From contig NW_002060943.1 of NCBI RefSeq assembly GCF_000150275.1, forward strand, positions 11,532,878 through 11,596,877: a DNA stretch of 64,000 nucleotides. Reading direction: 5' to 3'. The notes beneath the pieces are model-generated. The model was not told the DNA's origin. It did no database searches and saw only the letters and a list, made by a program, of their open reading frames with translations. A program made the position numbers and the translations under genes. This stretch comes from Trichoplax adhaerens (taxonomy: Eukaryota > Placozoa > Uniplacotomia > Trichoplacea > Trichoplacidae). Positions 40,001 to 51,089 of this stretch are shown here, piece after piece (within the stretch, counting starts at the first letter, position 1; the number at the start of each line of letters is the position of its first letter).

Positions 40001-41085
40001 CCATGAAGTTATTACCAGAGTGATGCACCAACTAATCAATCATAATAATGGTAGTTTATATAGTGTACATTACCAAAGATGTAACTACCTGCGCAACATA
40101 ACCAGCTGGCCCAGGCAGAACCTTGGTTTGTAATTCGTCCAGAGTATAACGAAAGTAGCCCAGATTCATTGCTTTATCCCAAGCATTGCGTAATTGGATA
40201 TCAAACTATAATGAAGAGATAAATAAAAGTTCTATCTTCTAAAGTGCCCAAGATATACTGTATATCGCACATCATATCCTTAGTTTACACTACACTAAAT
40301 AGTACTACCGCACAGTACTGTACAGTATAGGGTGTAGAAATCCAATCCAGATTCAAAATAAATAATATGATCAAAACTTGATCGATTTTATTTCAATTTG
40401 ATATTAATCGACACCATGTAAACACATATCAATTTTGACGGGTTTTATAATAAATAAAATAAACCATAAAAATATGCACTGATTTATCTGAAAAGAAATT
40501 CTACATTCTGTACTATACAGCGTAAAATCTTCAGCCTACAGTAATGCCAGATCTACTACTGTATACTGTACTGTACAGTATACTTGTAGGGTATATCGCA
40601 AATTAACGATTTGCATGGGCGAGGTATGTTTGTCTTGCAATTCTTCCACGCCACCATCTTTAAACCGCAAGGGATAGTTTTTAGCGGAAGGATACTGATC
40701 ATTATCGACATATCTGTTAGTTTTAAGATTTGGAGCATATTACTGACCACTCGGCCGAGAAATCTGTAGATAGCGATACACCCTACAGTGTACTGTATAC
40801 TATAGCTCTACTGCACATACACTATATACAGTACTGTTGTGAAGAAATTGAATCTTTTTACTACTGTAACCAACAGTGCAAGCTATATCCAGTTATGATG
40901 CAGCCAACGGCTGAACCACTTTGATTGCCTGTTGGCATGATTATGCTCAAGAATCTAACCTTACTGAGCTGATTTTGATCTTCGTTTGCTGATGTTGGGA
41001 GATGATGTACGAGTAAATCGCCAGAAGAGTAAGGGAATTTGCATTTCTCCGTAATTAAAGAATCGTTTCCGCTTTGCTTTGACAT
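37091..41085 (-). CDS. GDPGP1: GDP-D-glucose phosphorylase (spliced)
   Basis: Cytosolic HIT-superfamily enzyme related to plant VTC2; it splits GDP-D-glucose with phosphate into glucose-1-phosphate and GDP, clearing a mis-made nucleotide sugar. Exons whose lengths are whole codons and join cleanly: 40960-41085 (42 codons, ATG at 41085), 40608-40694, 40089-40205 (FRYTLDELQTKVLPGPAGYVAQ-like), 39582-39689 (PFDGTRFNFNKI) and 39111-39170. Further exons: about 38.63-38.72 kb (INVSPVEYCNILLVPAIED), about 38.0-38.1 kb (GFNS..GFASVNHLHFHAY), then about 37.65-37.85, 37.45-37.6 (EIAHNIFITRG, VRVLVWPRVSS), 37.3-37.4 (FCELAGHLIVK) and 37.09-37.22 kb. NHLHFH near 38040-38058 is the HxHxH nucleotidyl-transfer motif and is intact. 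The 5' introns hold GTAC pentamer clusters. The exon near 38.2-38.3 kb is less certain. Confidence 0.92.
40312..40840. repeat. TACTG/CAGTA pentamer clusters in GDPGP1 5' introns
   Basis: Three clusters: about 40312-40328 (cagtactgtacagta), 40557-40583 (actgtatactgtactgtacagtatac) and 40786-40840 (agtgtactgtata, then acagtactgt). They flank exon 2, within about 800 bases of the GDPGP1 start. Same type as at 24521 and 28157. Confidence 0.8.
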
Positions 41086-41799
41086 GATGCGTTGTGTCAA
41101 TGGGCGTCCGTAGTTCGGATCTTCAACTGTATGGATGCGTTTGTATCTGTGGTCTTTCACATTGCGCGAGCTGGGAGAGACTTCCTAACTCGATTTTGCC
41201 TCTTCTTTTCAGTTACAATCCCTACTGCGAGCTGTCGTACCACTCTGGCTAGCAGACCATTGAAGGGATCCAGCAAAAGTCTGGACCATAAATAAAAGGT
41301 ACCTTAATAATATTATGGAGACCCTCAAACTTCAAGATAGTTTTAAGCGTAGTAGTTTGTTTAATGAGTTCAATAATACCGTGCAGATCGCGTCCATACA
41401 GTTGTCCGTATAGCATGGTACTGTGTAGTCACGTGTTAAAAGAAAGAAAATGCTGTGGCAACCATAGTGATACACTGTGTTGTCGTGTACAGTGTACAGT
41501 ACGGCAACCTTGTTGTTACAGTACATAGACTGTAGTCAGTGTGTACTGTACACCGTGGGTCGATGTGATGCGGCTGCCTACTGTCGCATCACCGCTGACG
41601 TCAACCACACTGATAGCGAGGAGGAGCATTGTCCCCTATCGGCCCATACAGCAAAGTGAACTAGAAGTACTGGTTGGCGCATACAGTAGTATAAAAATTG
41701 AGTGGCAACGTCTTCGCCGAACTGGGAGCAAGACTGGAAAGTAGTAGCAGCTGATGCCTTCGAATAGCAAGTTTACCTGGTAAATTGGAGAAGAAAAAA
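41086..41799. promoter_or_regulatory. divergent GDPGP1/MED17 promoter region
   Basis: A 714-base space between opposite start codons. It includes GTAC pentamer copies at 41488-41505 (gtacagtgtacagtac) and 41517-41555 (acagtacatagactg, gtgtactgtacac). The bases just before the GDPGP1 ATG can be read without a stop for 25 more codons, but contain no other ATG. A promoter function is inferred. Confidence 0.6.
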
Positions 41800-44700
41800 A
41801 TGTCTTCCATCAATGTTGATCTTGATTTACAGCAAACCAATCGAATGAAAGAAATTTCTTTAGATGGCAAAGAAAGCTACGTTGAGTAAGTCGATTTTCT
41901 TATAGAATACACTGACTGTACAATGCCTAATCGATTGCGTTGTCAGACGGTGGACCAACTCAGTCACAGAACAAAGTAACAGTTGGCTCGAGGATAAATC
42001 TACTATGCTCCAACTAGTAGCCAGTTCCAATTGAAAATAGTTATAATAGGATACCGAAAGGGAATAGAATGGAAGAAATTTTCGATCAATATCAATATAC
42101 GACTCCTCTACATGACATGTCGAAAAATACAGTACAGTACATTGGTATTTTAGACATGTAATACTGTAGAGGAGAGTGGTAGATTGATATTGACAAGGTC
42201 CATTTTATACATAGAATAGAGCGGGAGTCGTAAATTGATGTTGATCCCAAATTTCTTTTATATAGCAAAGGTAGCTAGCTACATTGAGTAAGTCCATTTT
42301 CGCATAGGTGTACAGTTTACTGCCTATATTGTAGTCGTGCAATGACTACAGTAGTTTGAGAATCGATGACATAATACAAAGTCATCTACACCAGTGAATT
42401 AGAAATCAAGTATGCTTGAGCTATTTAGGCACAGACGGTATAATTCAAAAATACAATCAGAATACGCTGTAATTATATCATTCGTTCCATTGAGTATGAG
42501 TTAACTCTACCCTTGAATGTTGTTACTATCTTTCAATAGTATTACTCATCAATAGCTTCGTTTGCTCTGCTAGTGTTTGGATTATGAACCCATCGATCAT
42601 CGATGGGTCACGGTAAACAATCTGCATGTCCATTGTACAGTACACGATAAAGTAGAGAAAGGATAATCTCAGCAAATTCGATATCTTTAGTAGCGATCAA
42701 GGAGCAGGGTATAAGGTTATACAGCCAACGTATACACGTATACTTTCTAAGGAAAGAAAATGTTGACATATCCGTACTACCATTTTCAGTACTACGCAAG
42801 AATTATCTGTTGCTATTACGACTGGAGCATTTTATTGAAATTAATTAATGTAGAATGGAGTAATGGAGCTTTTCTCATTATAATTATCAATGACAACGAA
42901 CTTCAGCCCTATATTGCTTACTGTATCGTAACGCAACTGTACTCGTATATCTACGTTCCATTGCAACAGTCTATTTTTCTACTATGCTGCACTGTAGAAA
43001 TATCTTGAATAAACTTGGTTGACTGGATTGATCATCATTGATCAATCCAGTTTTAAATTTTGACCATGTGGTAGAAGTATATCGTTGCATTTTTATACAA
43101 TAAGATTCGTCTAGGACTCCATCAATAAAATAATCTTGCTACTGTGCAACAGTTAGCAGTAATGAAATGATCTTTCATAGTTCACTAGATATTAAAAGAA
43201 AAATTAAAGTTAATAGAATAAAAAGACTTAGTGTATAAATGCGATAAACCTTCTATACTTACGTTTGTAAACAAGAGTAATCGTATTTGAATTGATGGCA
43301 TGTTTGCAATCCTTTTTCTACTATATCTTATACTACCTAATGTTACTGATCATGATAGTTAAGTCAAGCAATTACTCTTCTAATTGCTTTTCCTATGAAT
43401 TAAAATTACCAATGTAAATATGATACTTACCACAGTATAAGAACATCATGATCAGTTTGCCTACCCAATACAGTACTGTAGTATGCCATTGTTAAAGTGA
43501 TTTCCTTATTTTAAAAATATAGAAAACTATCGCCTTCAGCCAAGTTACTTCAGTTTGCTCAACAGATTGATTTTAATCAATTATTCGATCATGGCGATGA
43601 AGAAAATGATAACGCATCGACTACTAATGAAAAAGAAGAAAATTCGATGTCAGCTAATCAGACGGTAGCGACAAGACCCTGGGATTCTGTTCAATCCAGT
43701 TTGAGGTTTGTTTATCACATAGATACGTCATTGGGTTTTTCCACTACTATATTTCTTGTAATGTGCTTTATATTTATAGTTATTCCGTTTTTGATAAATA
43801 AAAATGTTTCTAGATTTGAATATGAAATAGAACGATTTATACCGCTTTAATTTTCAGTAGTTCTTAACAATTCAACTACACTACTTGCTTTGCCGCCTGT
43901 ATTGCAAATTGTTATGATAGTGTGGAAAAATACGCAATTTATCAATTTAAATTGCATTCGATAATATGATTTTCAATTATGATCCTTTAGGAGCGCTCTG
44001 GTCGAGATTAGTGCCCTTGCAGATCTACTAAAGGTATCTGGGCAAAAAAAGTACGTAGTTCTGGATCCAGTACAGGGTGAAAAGTCTTCATCAAGCTCAA
44101 TGGTTCAATTATTGGCTAAGAAAAAGGTACAATTTATATTGACTCTATTGCACTTGTTGTAAAGCTATATATATGTATATCATGTCAATGTTTTTTCTGT
44201 ATACTGTTTCAAGATGATAACAATTATCACTTCTTCCGATTTGTCTACCGGCTTGCTGATCTATTAGTACATTAGCATTACAAATATCATTTGTTATTCC
44301 TTTAGAATTTGTCTGGAGCCGCTAGTATATTACGTAAAGGATCCGATGAGATTGGACAGTATGATGAAGACGGTCGAAGTGGGTATTACTCTAACCTAGC
44401 AAAATTGCGTAAGAATTGGAAATTACGGCGAATTGGGCCTAGAATTGTCGGAGACCTCACACTAGTTAGATCAAGTTAGTAATAGCTTAATATTGATTTC
44501 AATCCGGCCAATTATGGTGTATGCAATTTGGTCTTTAAAACTTGCTGTACACAAGTGTCAATGTACTTAGTAGGATAAAGGTTAACGTAAGGCATAACTT
44601 TTCTAATTGCAGTTGGTGCCCCAGCTATGCGATCTTTTGGAATATTTGAAGTTTCAAAGCTTACTGTCAATAAAAAGGATAATGATAGTTTTCTTAATAT

Positions 44701-46779
44701 TATTTTGGGAACTCATATAAGAGGAAGAAGCTCAATTAATATTTCCTTGTTTATTGACGGTAAAGTGTTCTTTATCAGATATAAACTATTTCAAATACTA
44801 TTTATACCTTTTTAAATCCTTCAAGGTCTATATTAACTAATTCTGTTTATACTTGTAAAATTCATAGGTAATGAAATTAATACATGCCCGACGACCTTTT
44901 TGCATATTAATCGAACTACATGGCCATTATGGCACAGGAAATTAAAAGACGCACAAAATGTCTTATTTTGTAAAATATTATTCAACAAGGTAAAAAATAA
45001 AGTCAAAATCAGATAATTCAGTACAAAATGACTGTAATGAATCGTCTTTTTGTTGATTAAAGATCTCCGACATTGAAAATTTTTTCACTTAATCTCACAG
45101 CTTGTACAGGAGTCGTACCAAGGAAACAATCAATTTCAGTGTCGTTTAATAGGCAATAAATTGGAAATAAAGGTACAGTATAAGCAATTTGCTTCGAGCT
45201 ATCGTTAGCAATAAGTATTATCTATATAGATACCCCGTAATGTATTAAGAAATATAATCATTTAATAACAGCTAGCAGATCGTATCTGGCTGTGTATTAT
45301 AGATCATCATTTCTACGATGAATCAGATCAATTATGTGAAGAAGTAAGTTGTTTATATACTGAATGTTGTTTATCTATTCCAGATTATCAGAATTATGTA
45401 TCGATTTCGACAAATTAGTAATGTTTCGAAATTTTTTCTTCTTTAAAGAGTCAAATAAATGCCGCAGTTAAGGACCATTTTTTGCTCCAGTCATACTGTT
45501 ATATATTGGAACATGCATTACAGAATCTGTTACAAGAAATGCACAAGAAACCAAATACAAATTCAAAAGGACGGTCTGGTAAAAAACGAGCTAATCAGAA
45601 AGATACCTCAACGAAAAAGAACAAGTACGATATAATAAGGGAAAATAATAATGTATTATTGATGTACAAACATTAATTTATGACCTTAAAAGCCTTGAGG
45701 AAAATTGTTAAAAAGGTAAATTAATTTGATCCTTTTTTATACATTTAGCGATAATACTAGCATTTTATGGAATATCATACCACAAATCCAACATATGCTA
45801 CTTCGAAGAAGGTAATCATAAACTTTGCATTGTTACTATCAGCAGAGTTTCTTGGAATTGGATGTAATGTTATCTTTTCGTCATTTTGGACACATAATAT
45901 AGGGTTGCTAAAACAATTGATTCCGTGGCGTGCTCTGTTTATGATGCTTGTATGTGTGTTCATTGGCACAATTTAAGTTGTAGTAAATCTTCTACAGCTA
46001 CAATTATCATCTCGCAAAAGAATGCTAGGAGCTTTAATAGGTAGGTTAAATACATGCAGCTTTTGTACGATATCAGCTTACTTTTACTCAACACATATGA
46101 TTGATTACTTAATTCTACATAGGAAAATGCTTCGTCTTACTGTAGAATCAGATAAAATAAGTGCCATCTGCCCCAATAATGCAGTTTTCAGCTTCAAATC
46201 GGACGTACATTCTGTAGCAAAGTTCTTAGAGAGTGAGGTAAGCTGCGTATAACAGTCTTCGTAAAGACCAGTTTCAAGATGTCTTCACCTTGTAAAATTG
46301 AGCATTTTTGTTGATTATAATAAATATGCGTGATGTTTTATTTAGGTTCATTCATACTTGTGTGATACCATCATAAAAGTTGGCATTGCTGCAGGCTGGC
46401 ATCAGCTATTAAAACGAAGTGATACGAGTACTCGTACGTTAACGGAACGAAATCAAGTCTTTCATATTGTTTTGTTATCTCCAAACAAGCAGACGTAAGA
46501 TTATGATTACTACTATTGCATAACGTTAAAAATCACCAACATATAGGACGATTGCTGACAACCTGTCTAATTTTTTTATGTTGTTCCTTTAGCTCACTAT
46601 ATGTTCGTGTAAATCCTCTGGAGACCATCTCTTTCTTTGCTAAAATATTAAAAGACTCTACTGAGTGTCCTAAGAGTCAAGGAAACGATCTAGCTACATT
46701 GAAGAAGATTAATTGGGAGAGAATATACGGGACAACGCTAAATATCAGATTACGAATGTTATTTGCAGCATTAGCGTAA
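41800..46779 (+). CDS. MED17: Mediator complex head-module subunit 17 (spliced)
   Basis: Nuclear scaffold of the Mediator head that links activators to RNA polymerase II. Exon 1 is 41800-41885 (MSSINVDLDLQ..., then GKESYV). Phases join for 43523-43705 (FAQQIDFNQLFDH, RPWDSVQSSLR), 43991-44126 (SALVEISALADLL, KKYVVLDPV), 44306-44474 (GAASILRKGSDEI, LRKNWKLRRIGPRIVGDL), 44613-44759, 44868-44989 (WHRKLKDAQNVLFCKILF), 45101-45172 and 45272-45343. Later exons lie at about 45.45-45.66 kb (YILEHALQNLLQEMHKK), 46.1-46.24 kb, 46.35-46.46 kb (VGIAAGWHQLL) and 46.6-46.78 kb, ending KKINWERIYGTTLNIRLRML..., which matches the family C-terminus. Intron 1 (1.6 kb) is unusual, with a duplicated donor and inverted repeats. 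The part at 45.7-46.1 kb is not resolved. Confidence 0.92.
42086..42196. repeat. imperfect inverted repeat in MED17 intron 1
   Basis: Left arm 42086-42130 (tcaatatcaat...ctcctctaca..gacatgtcgaaaaatac) is the approximate reverse complement of 42151-42196 (gtattttagacatgtaatactgtagaggag...attgatattga). A GTAC pentamer pair (acagtacagtac) sits in the loop. The size and AT-rich make-up suggest a small foldback element. Confidence 0.65.
42264..42308. repeat. duplicate of MED17 exon 1 end and splice donor
   Basis: The stretch ending gctacattgagtaagtccattttc repeats exon 1 and its donor at 41866-41906 (gctacgttgagtaagtcgattttc) about 400 bases downstream, inside intron 1. Similarity extends weakly into following sequence (41965-42018 against about 42370-42420). 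A local tandem duplication is the simplest reading. Confidence 0.6.
42588..42608. repeat. perfect 10-bp inverted repeat
   Basis: acccatcgat and atcgatgggt around a single C, in MED17 intron 1. Confidence 0.8.
43022..43051. repeat. perfect 13-bp inverted repeat with 4-base loop
   Basis: actggattgatca (43022-43034) and tgatcaatccagt (43039-43051), in MED17 intron 1, about 470 bases before exon 2. Confidence 0.8.
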
Positions 46780-48239
46780 CCGTTAACTGTTCATTGTCTA
46801 CACCCTTTGTAATTAGATGTATAGTCATTCTTAAAGCTACTACATCCACGAAATTTCAAGAAATCTTTTGTATTTTTACTCTTCTTATAACTTGAAGTGT
46901 CAATCGTAGCTCTCCAAATATTTCGATGCAAATTCATGATAATGTATTCAAATGAACAACTGGGTTGCAAAAGTAAATATGTTAAAATTTTGGTATAGCA
47001 CTTTACCAGTTAATTTAGCGTAATCAATATAAGTATGTTAATAGTTGGTCATACATAAAAAGCGTGTAAATTGCGATTCAACATGGACTTTAAGTAAAGT
47101 CTAGATTGTGCTAATACAGTCTACTATAAATATGTTAGGTTTTTTATTTCAAATTTCGATATACACGTATAGTTATTATAAGAGTGAGTTATCATCTAAG
47201 CTCTTGTAGAAAGGCTTCCCTATTGTTCCTGAAAGTGTTAAGCACCTTACGTTGATAAAGTCCAGTGGAAAAGCTTGGACACAACTAGTAGTAGCACACG
47301 ATCTGTTATTAATTTATTTCTTTGTAACATGACTAATATTTCGTGCAAAATGATATTGTGCTTGTAGGACAGTTGGCAACATTCAAGTACTTTATTATTT
47401 TAAGATTCGATAATGTATATCCAAATTAATTAAATAAATGCCAATGCTTGTCAATTTTGAAATGTAACGTAGAAATTGCTAAATAATTCGTACATTTCAT
47501 TAATTGCTTAAACATGGACTACTATTCAACAAGTTATGTCAAGCAATTGTAAAAAACAATTATTGCAATCGCTGGCATTTTTTACTAGAAAAGGAATACT
47601 TTAGTTTTATAAGCGGCTAAATCTCAATATTAGTTTTGAGTTACAGACTCACAACTAACTTAAAAACTGTTACGCGGAATACTTGTAAAATTATTATTAC
47701 GGTTATGGTAATGATATTCCAAACATAAATCATGGCTCTATCTTAATGAAATAGTAGGTGAATCTAATTACTGAGTGATTTTCTTGCATACGAGTACGCC
47801 CGTGTTATAACTACTACCATTATGATACCTAATTGACCATAAATAGCAGTTACAAAGCAGCCTGGATTGTATTATGATATTGTAATCGCAACACGAGATA
47901 GAGCAGATTAATTATTAATGTACAATGTTGCAATTATATAAATACGCGTGATCCAAATAGAAATGTCTCAAATTGACTAGTTATTCCTCTAACCCGATCA
48001 AAATATCCCAGTAAGAGTATTTCAAATTCTTCAGTAAATAGAAATTTTCAAGAAAACGAAATAGCGAACAATTTAAGCTATTATGCATTTCCTGTGTACT
48101 ACGCATATGCATGCCTTAAGTAGTAACTAAGTCAAATTATTAATTTATGAGGGTTTAAAAAATTCATCATTGCAAATGCCGAAAATAGTAATTAAGTAAC
48201 AAGTGACAAAGCACCAAAAGTCAACCAAAGTCATGACTT
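46780..48239. other. convergent 3' intergenic region, MED17 / isomerase-like gene
   Basis: About 1.5 kb between converging stop codons. AT-rich with no recognised gene, RNA or repeat family. Confidence 0.55.
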
Positions 48240-51089
48240 TTAGCCTTGTAGCATCGACAAAAATTGTTCGTATGGTATAACCACCTTTATATCCGTTTTG
48301 ACTCTGTCACCAATCTCTTTGGATAATGGTACATTCAGCATTAACTTATCCAATGCACCAGCGTTTGGAAGGTTGAATATTATGTGGACCTAAATTCCGT
48401 GACAAGATTTAAAAATAAATTTCTATGACATTTACGACTGTACAACAACGTAAAAAAATTTATTTGAAAATGATTAGTGAAAGTAAATTTTTACCATATA
48501 GTATTACTTACCAGCCTTTCCGCAGTAACTTTAAAAATATCAACTACATGACCTAAATTCTTAGCTTTAACAGCTCGCAGCGCTTCTTGATACCAAATCT
48601 TTAAAAGTTCTTCTTGTTTTAAGCCTTTATAAAAAATCATGATGCCGTAATAATATAATATCAGCCTATTATACATTACTGTTTTAGATAGCTTATAAAA
48701 ATTGCGTGAGACATACACGTACAAGTTGTTGTTTTATAGAGGAAATTTTTTATCAATATACTCTACACAAATACTATAGCTTCGAGTCAGATACTAAATT
48801 TCTTTCTCTGTAGTTATTACATTGGAATACTGTTATATGTGTGTATATTTTCACAGTTTCATTCTTAATACCTTCATAACCAATATCCATAGTAACGAGA
48901 TAATAATTGGCCTTCGCATTTTCTGGGTCAAATTTAGAGGGCAAATCTTCTAAAACTTCAGAATCATCAGATAGCCTTTCTTTAAGTTCTTTATACCAGC
49001 TGTAATATGGCCTTAATAAACTTGATTTAATAGTTACTTGATCACCAAGCTTTTTCATTATCGGAGAATCAAAGCTTATTTTATCCATACTATCACACGA
49101 TTCCGCTTGATATACTACAGTGAATGGTGTTAATTACATTTTAGTATGAAGACAAAACATCTAACAGAATGTCACGGTACGAACTACCGTGAAGAAATGG
49201 CTATCTAAATTTGGTTAATATAATATAGTGATAATATATTACTACTAGTTACTTACAATAGGAATTACTCTAATTAGAAATGTATTACAGTAAATTTAAT
49301 GTTGTGCTGTAATGTGCACTGAAATGATTCTGTGAATGGACATGTTGTAATCCGACTGTGGAAAATTAGTTAGTAGATGTTCTCACCTAAGTATTTTATA
49401 AGATGACTCATGAATGTTAGCAGCTGTAGAAGGGTATATAAGCCCGTCAGATAGTTGAATAAAGTAGTTCTCAATTATCTAGTTGAGTTTAACGTAAAAT
49501 CAAAGGCGTCTAAATTCTTGTGAGATAGTTAAGGGATACTGAATCCCGGAGACTATAGTAATTTAAAGATTTGTTTTACGTTATCTTTGTCACGAAGTTG
49601 GTTTGTGACACAGAACTGTAGCTCTAACAAAAGCGCCACTTTGTTAAAAGATACCAAATAATTCTAGTAATAAATACTGAAAATCAATGATCATTTTAAT
49701 CTAAAATCTAAAATCTAGAAAACGTTAATTCATGAAAAACATATCAATTACTTCCATCATGATAGGATGTTGATTTAAATACTATATGTGATGATAAATA
49801 AAGTAGATGTTATAATTCATTTACCAAGAGCAATTATATGCTTCAGTATCTTACTGTAACGAACTCAGTAAATTGAGTATTCACTAACCTTAGCAAACTT
49901 TTAAGATAACTAATGAGCAGGATAAGTGCTACGAATTGCCAATTAATTATTATCTCATTTAAAATATTTTAAAGTTCAATTCTGCTTTATATAAGCTATG
50001 TCGTGAGCCATATATAAAGTATTAATGGACATGTCTTACTTAACGTTCTTTGTTAACTTAATTTAAATATGTTTTTTATAGGTCTTAATTATGGATTGTA
50101 TGTTGTTTTCCCATAATAGGAAAAAACATTAAGTATGAAAAATTATAATAATTTAATAAGAAAACTTCCAGTTTTTAAATTATGGAATTCGTTTTTAGCT
50201 ATTGCTTTAAATGTAACCCAGAATCATTTAACTTTGAAGCATTATTAAGATTAAATATCACAATAATATGAAATCATAGCATCGAAGTTAATCTTACTAT
50301 ACTGGTTCTATGTTTGTCAGATATCTTTATCTTTGACTTTTTCGAATTAAGAAAACTATCAGATAAAATTAAACTAAGTATTTGATTACAATTTTAAATA
50401 AAATAGAAACCTTAAGACTGTCATATGCACCATTTTTTATCATTCTAACTTAAGTTGACAAAAATCAAACAAACAAGTTAACCCCGCAACGGACAAAGAA
50501 ATCAAATCGATTCATTACAGTAAATCAAACTCTTATATACAATACGGAAAATATCGATGAATTTCAGAATAAGTAATAGACTTTGATCAAGAAAGTAAAG
50601 CCGTAATATTCACTAGAGGCAGTACCTCTTCTTTTGATCACGTAGCATAGTATGTACATTACTGTACTTTATTATGGGATAAATGGCTAAATCCTATACA
50701 CAATATTTACTTACCAACATAAGCCTTTCTTTCTCCAACAACCTAAGTGCGAAGCGTGAGTTAGATCAGTGATGGTTATTGTCTATACGAATTAATTTCA
50801 AAGATTTGAATTGTAACACTTTCTTTCTGAACGAAAATGCCAACCACTTAATTACCTTCCAAGCCTGTAATACAGTGCCATTTTTTTTGGATTCAAGAAC
50901 TTCTTGGATTTCCTGTGTCCACGCTTCTAATAAATCAGCTTGCGAATGACCATGATAACCAATAGTAAACTCTAGCATAAATAAAAAGCCTTTATTAGCC
51001 ATTTCTTGGTATTTTTTGTTGCTTGAGACCGGTGTTATATTTGGTGTAACCGTAGTATTTCGTGAATTTTTACAAGAAGCTGCTCCCAT
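48240..51089 (-). CDS. tandem muconolactone-isomerase-like (MIase) two-domain protein, spliced
   Basis: Five exons join in phase: 50856-51089 (78 codons), 50715-50742 (28 bases), 48872-49114, 48512-48624 and 48240-48389, giving about 255 residues. Two copies of one ~90-residue domain are seen. Copy 1: GFLFMLEFTIGYHG, DLLEAWTQEIQEVLESKKNG, AWKVVGERKAY, SMDKISFDSPIMKKLGDQV. Copy 2: YYLVTMDIGYEG, EELLKIWYQEALRAVKAKN, IFKVTAERLVHIIFNLPNAG, LDKLMLNVPLSKEIGDRV, then PYEQFL. This is the ferredoxin-like alpha/beta fold of bacterial muconolactone delta-isomerase (aromatic beta-ketoadipate pathway); the assignment rests on pattern, and activity in an animal is not established. The ATG at 51089 gives MGAASC, which could be N-myristoylated at Gly2 with a nearby acylatable Cys. 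The introns argue against contamination. Confidence 0.75.

Noticed and set aside
41086-41160. GDPGP1 start at 41160
   Set aside because: That codon is GTG; the first in-frame ATG is at 41085 and fits exon phase and family length.
48240-51089. Bacterial contamination as explanation of the isomerase-like gene
   Set aside because: The coding frame is split by several GT..AG introns in consistent phases and lies between animal genes of the same base composition.
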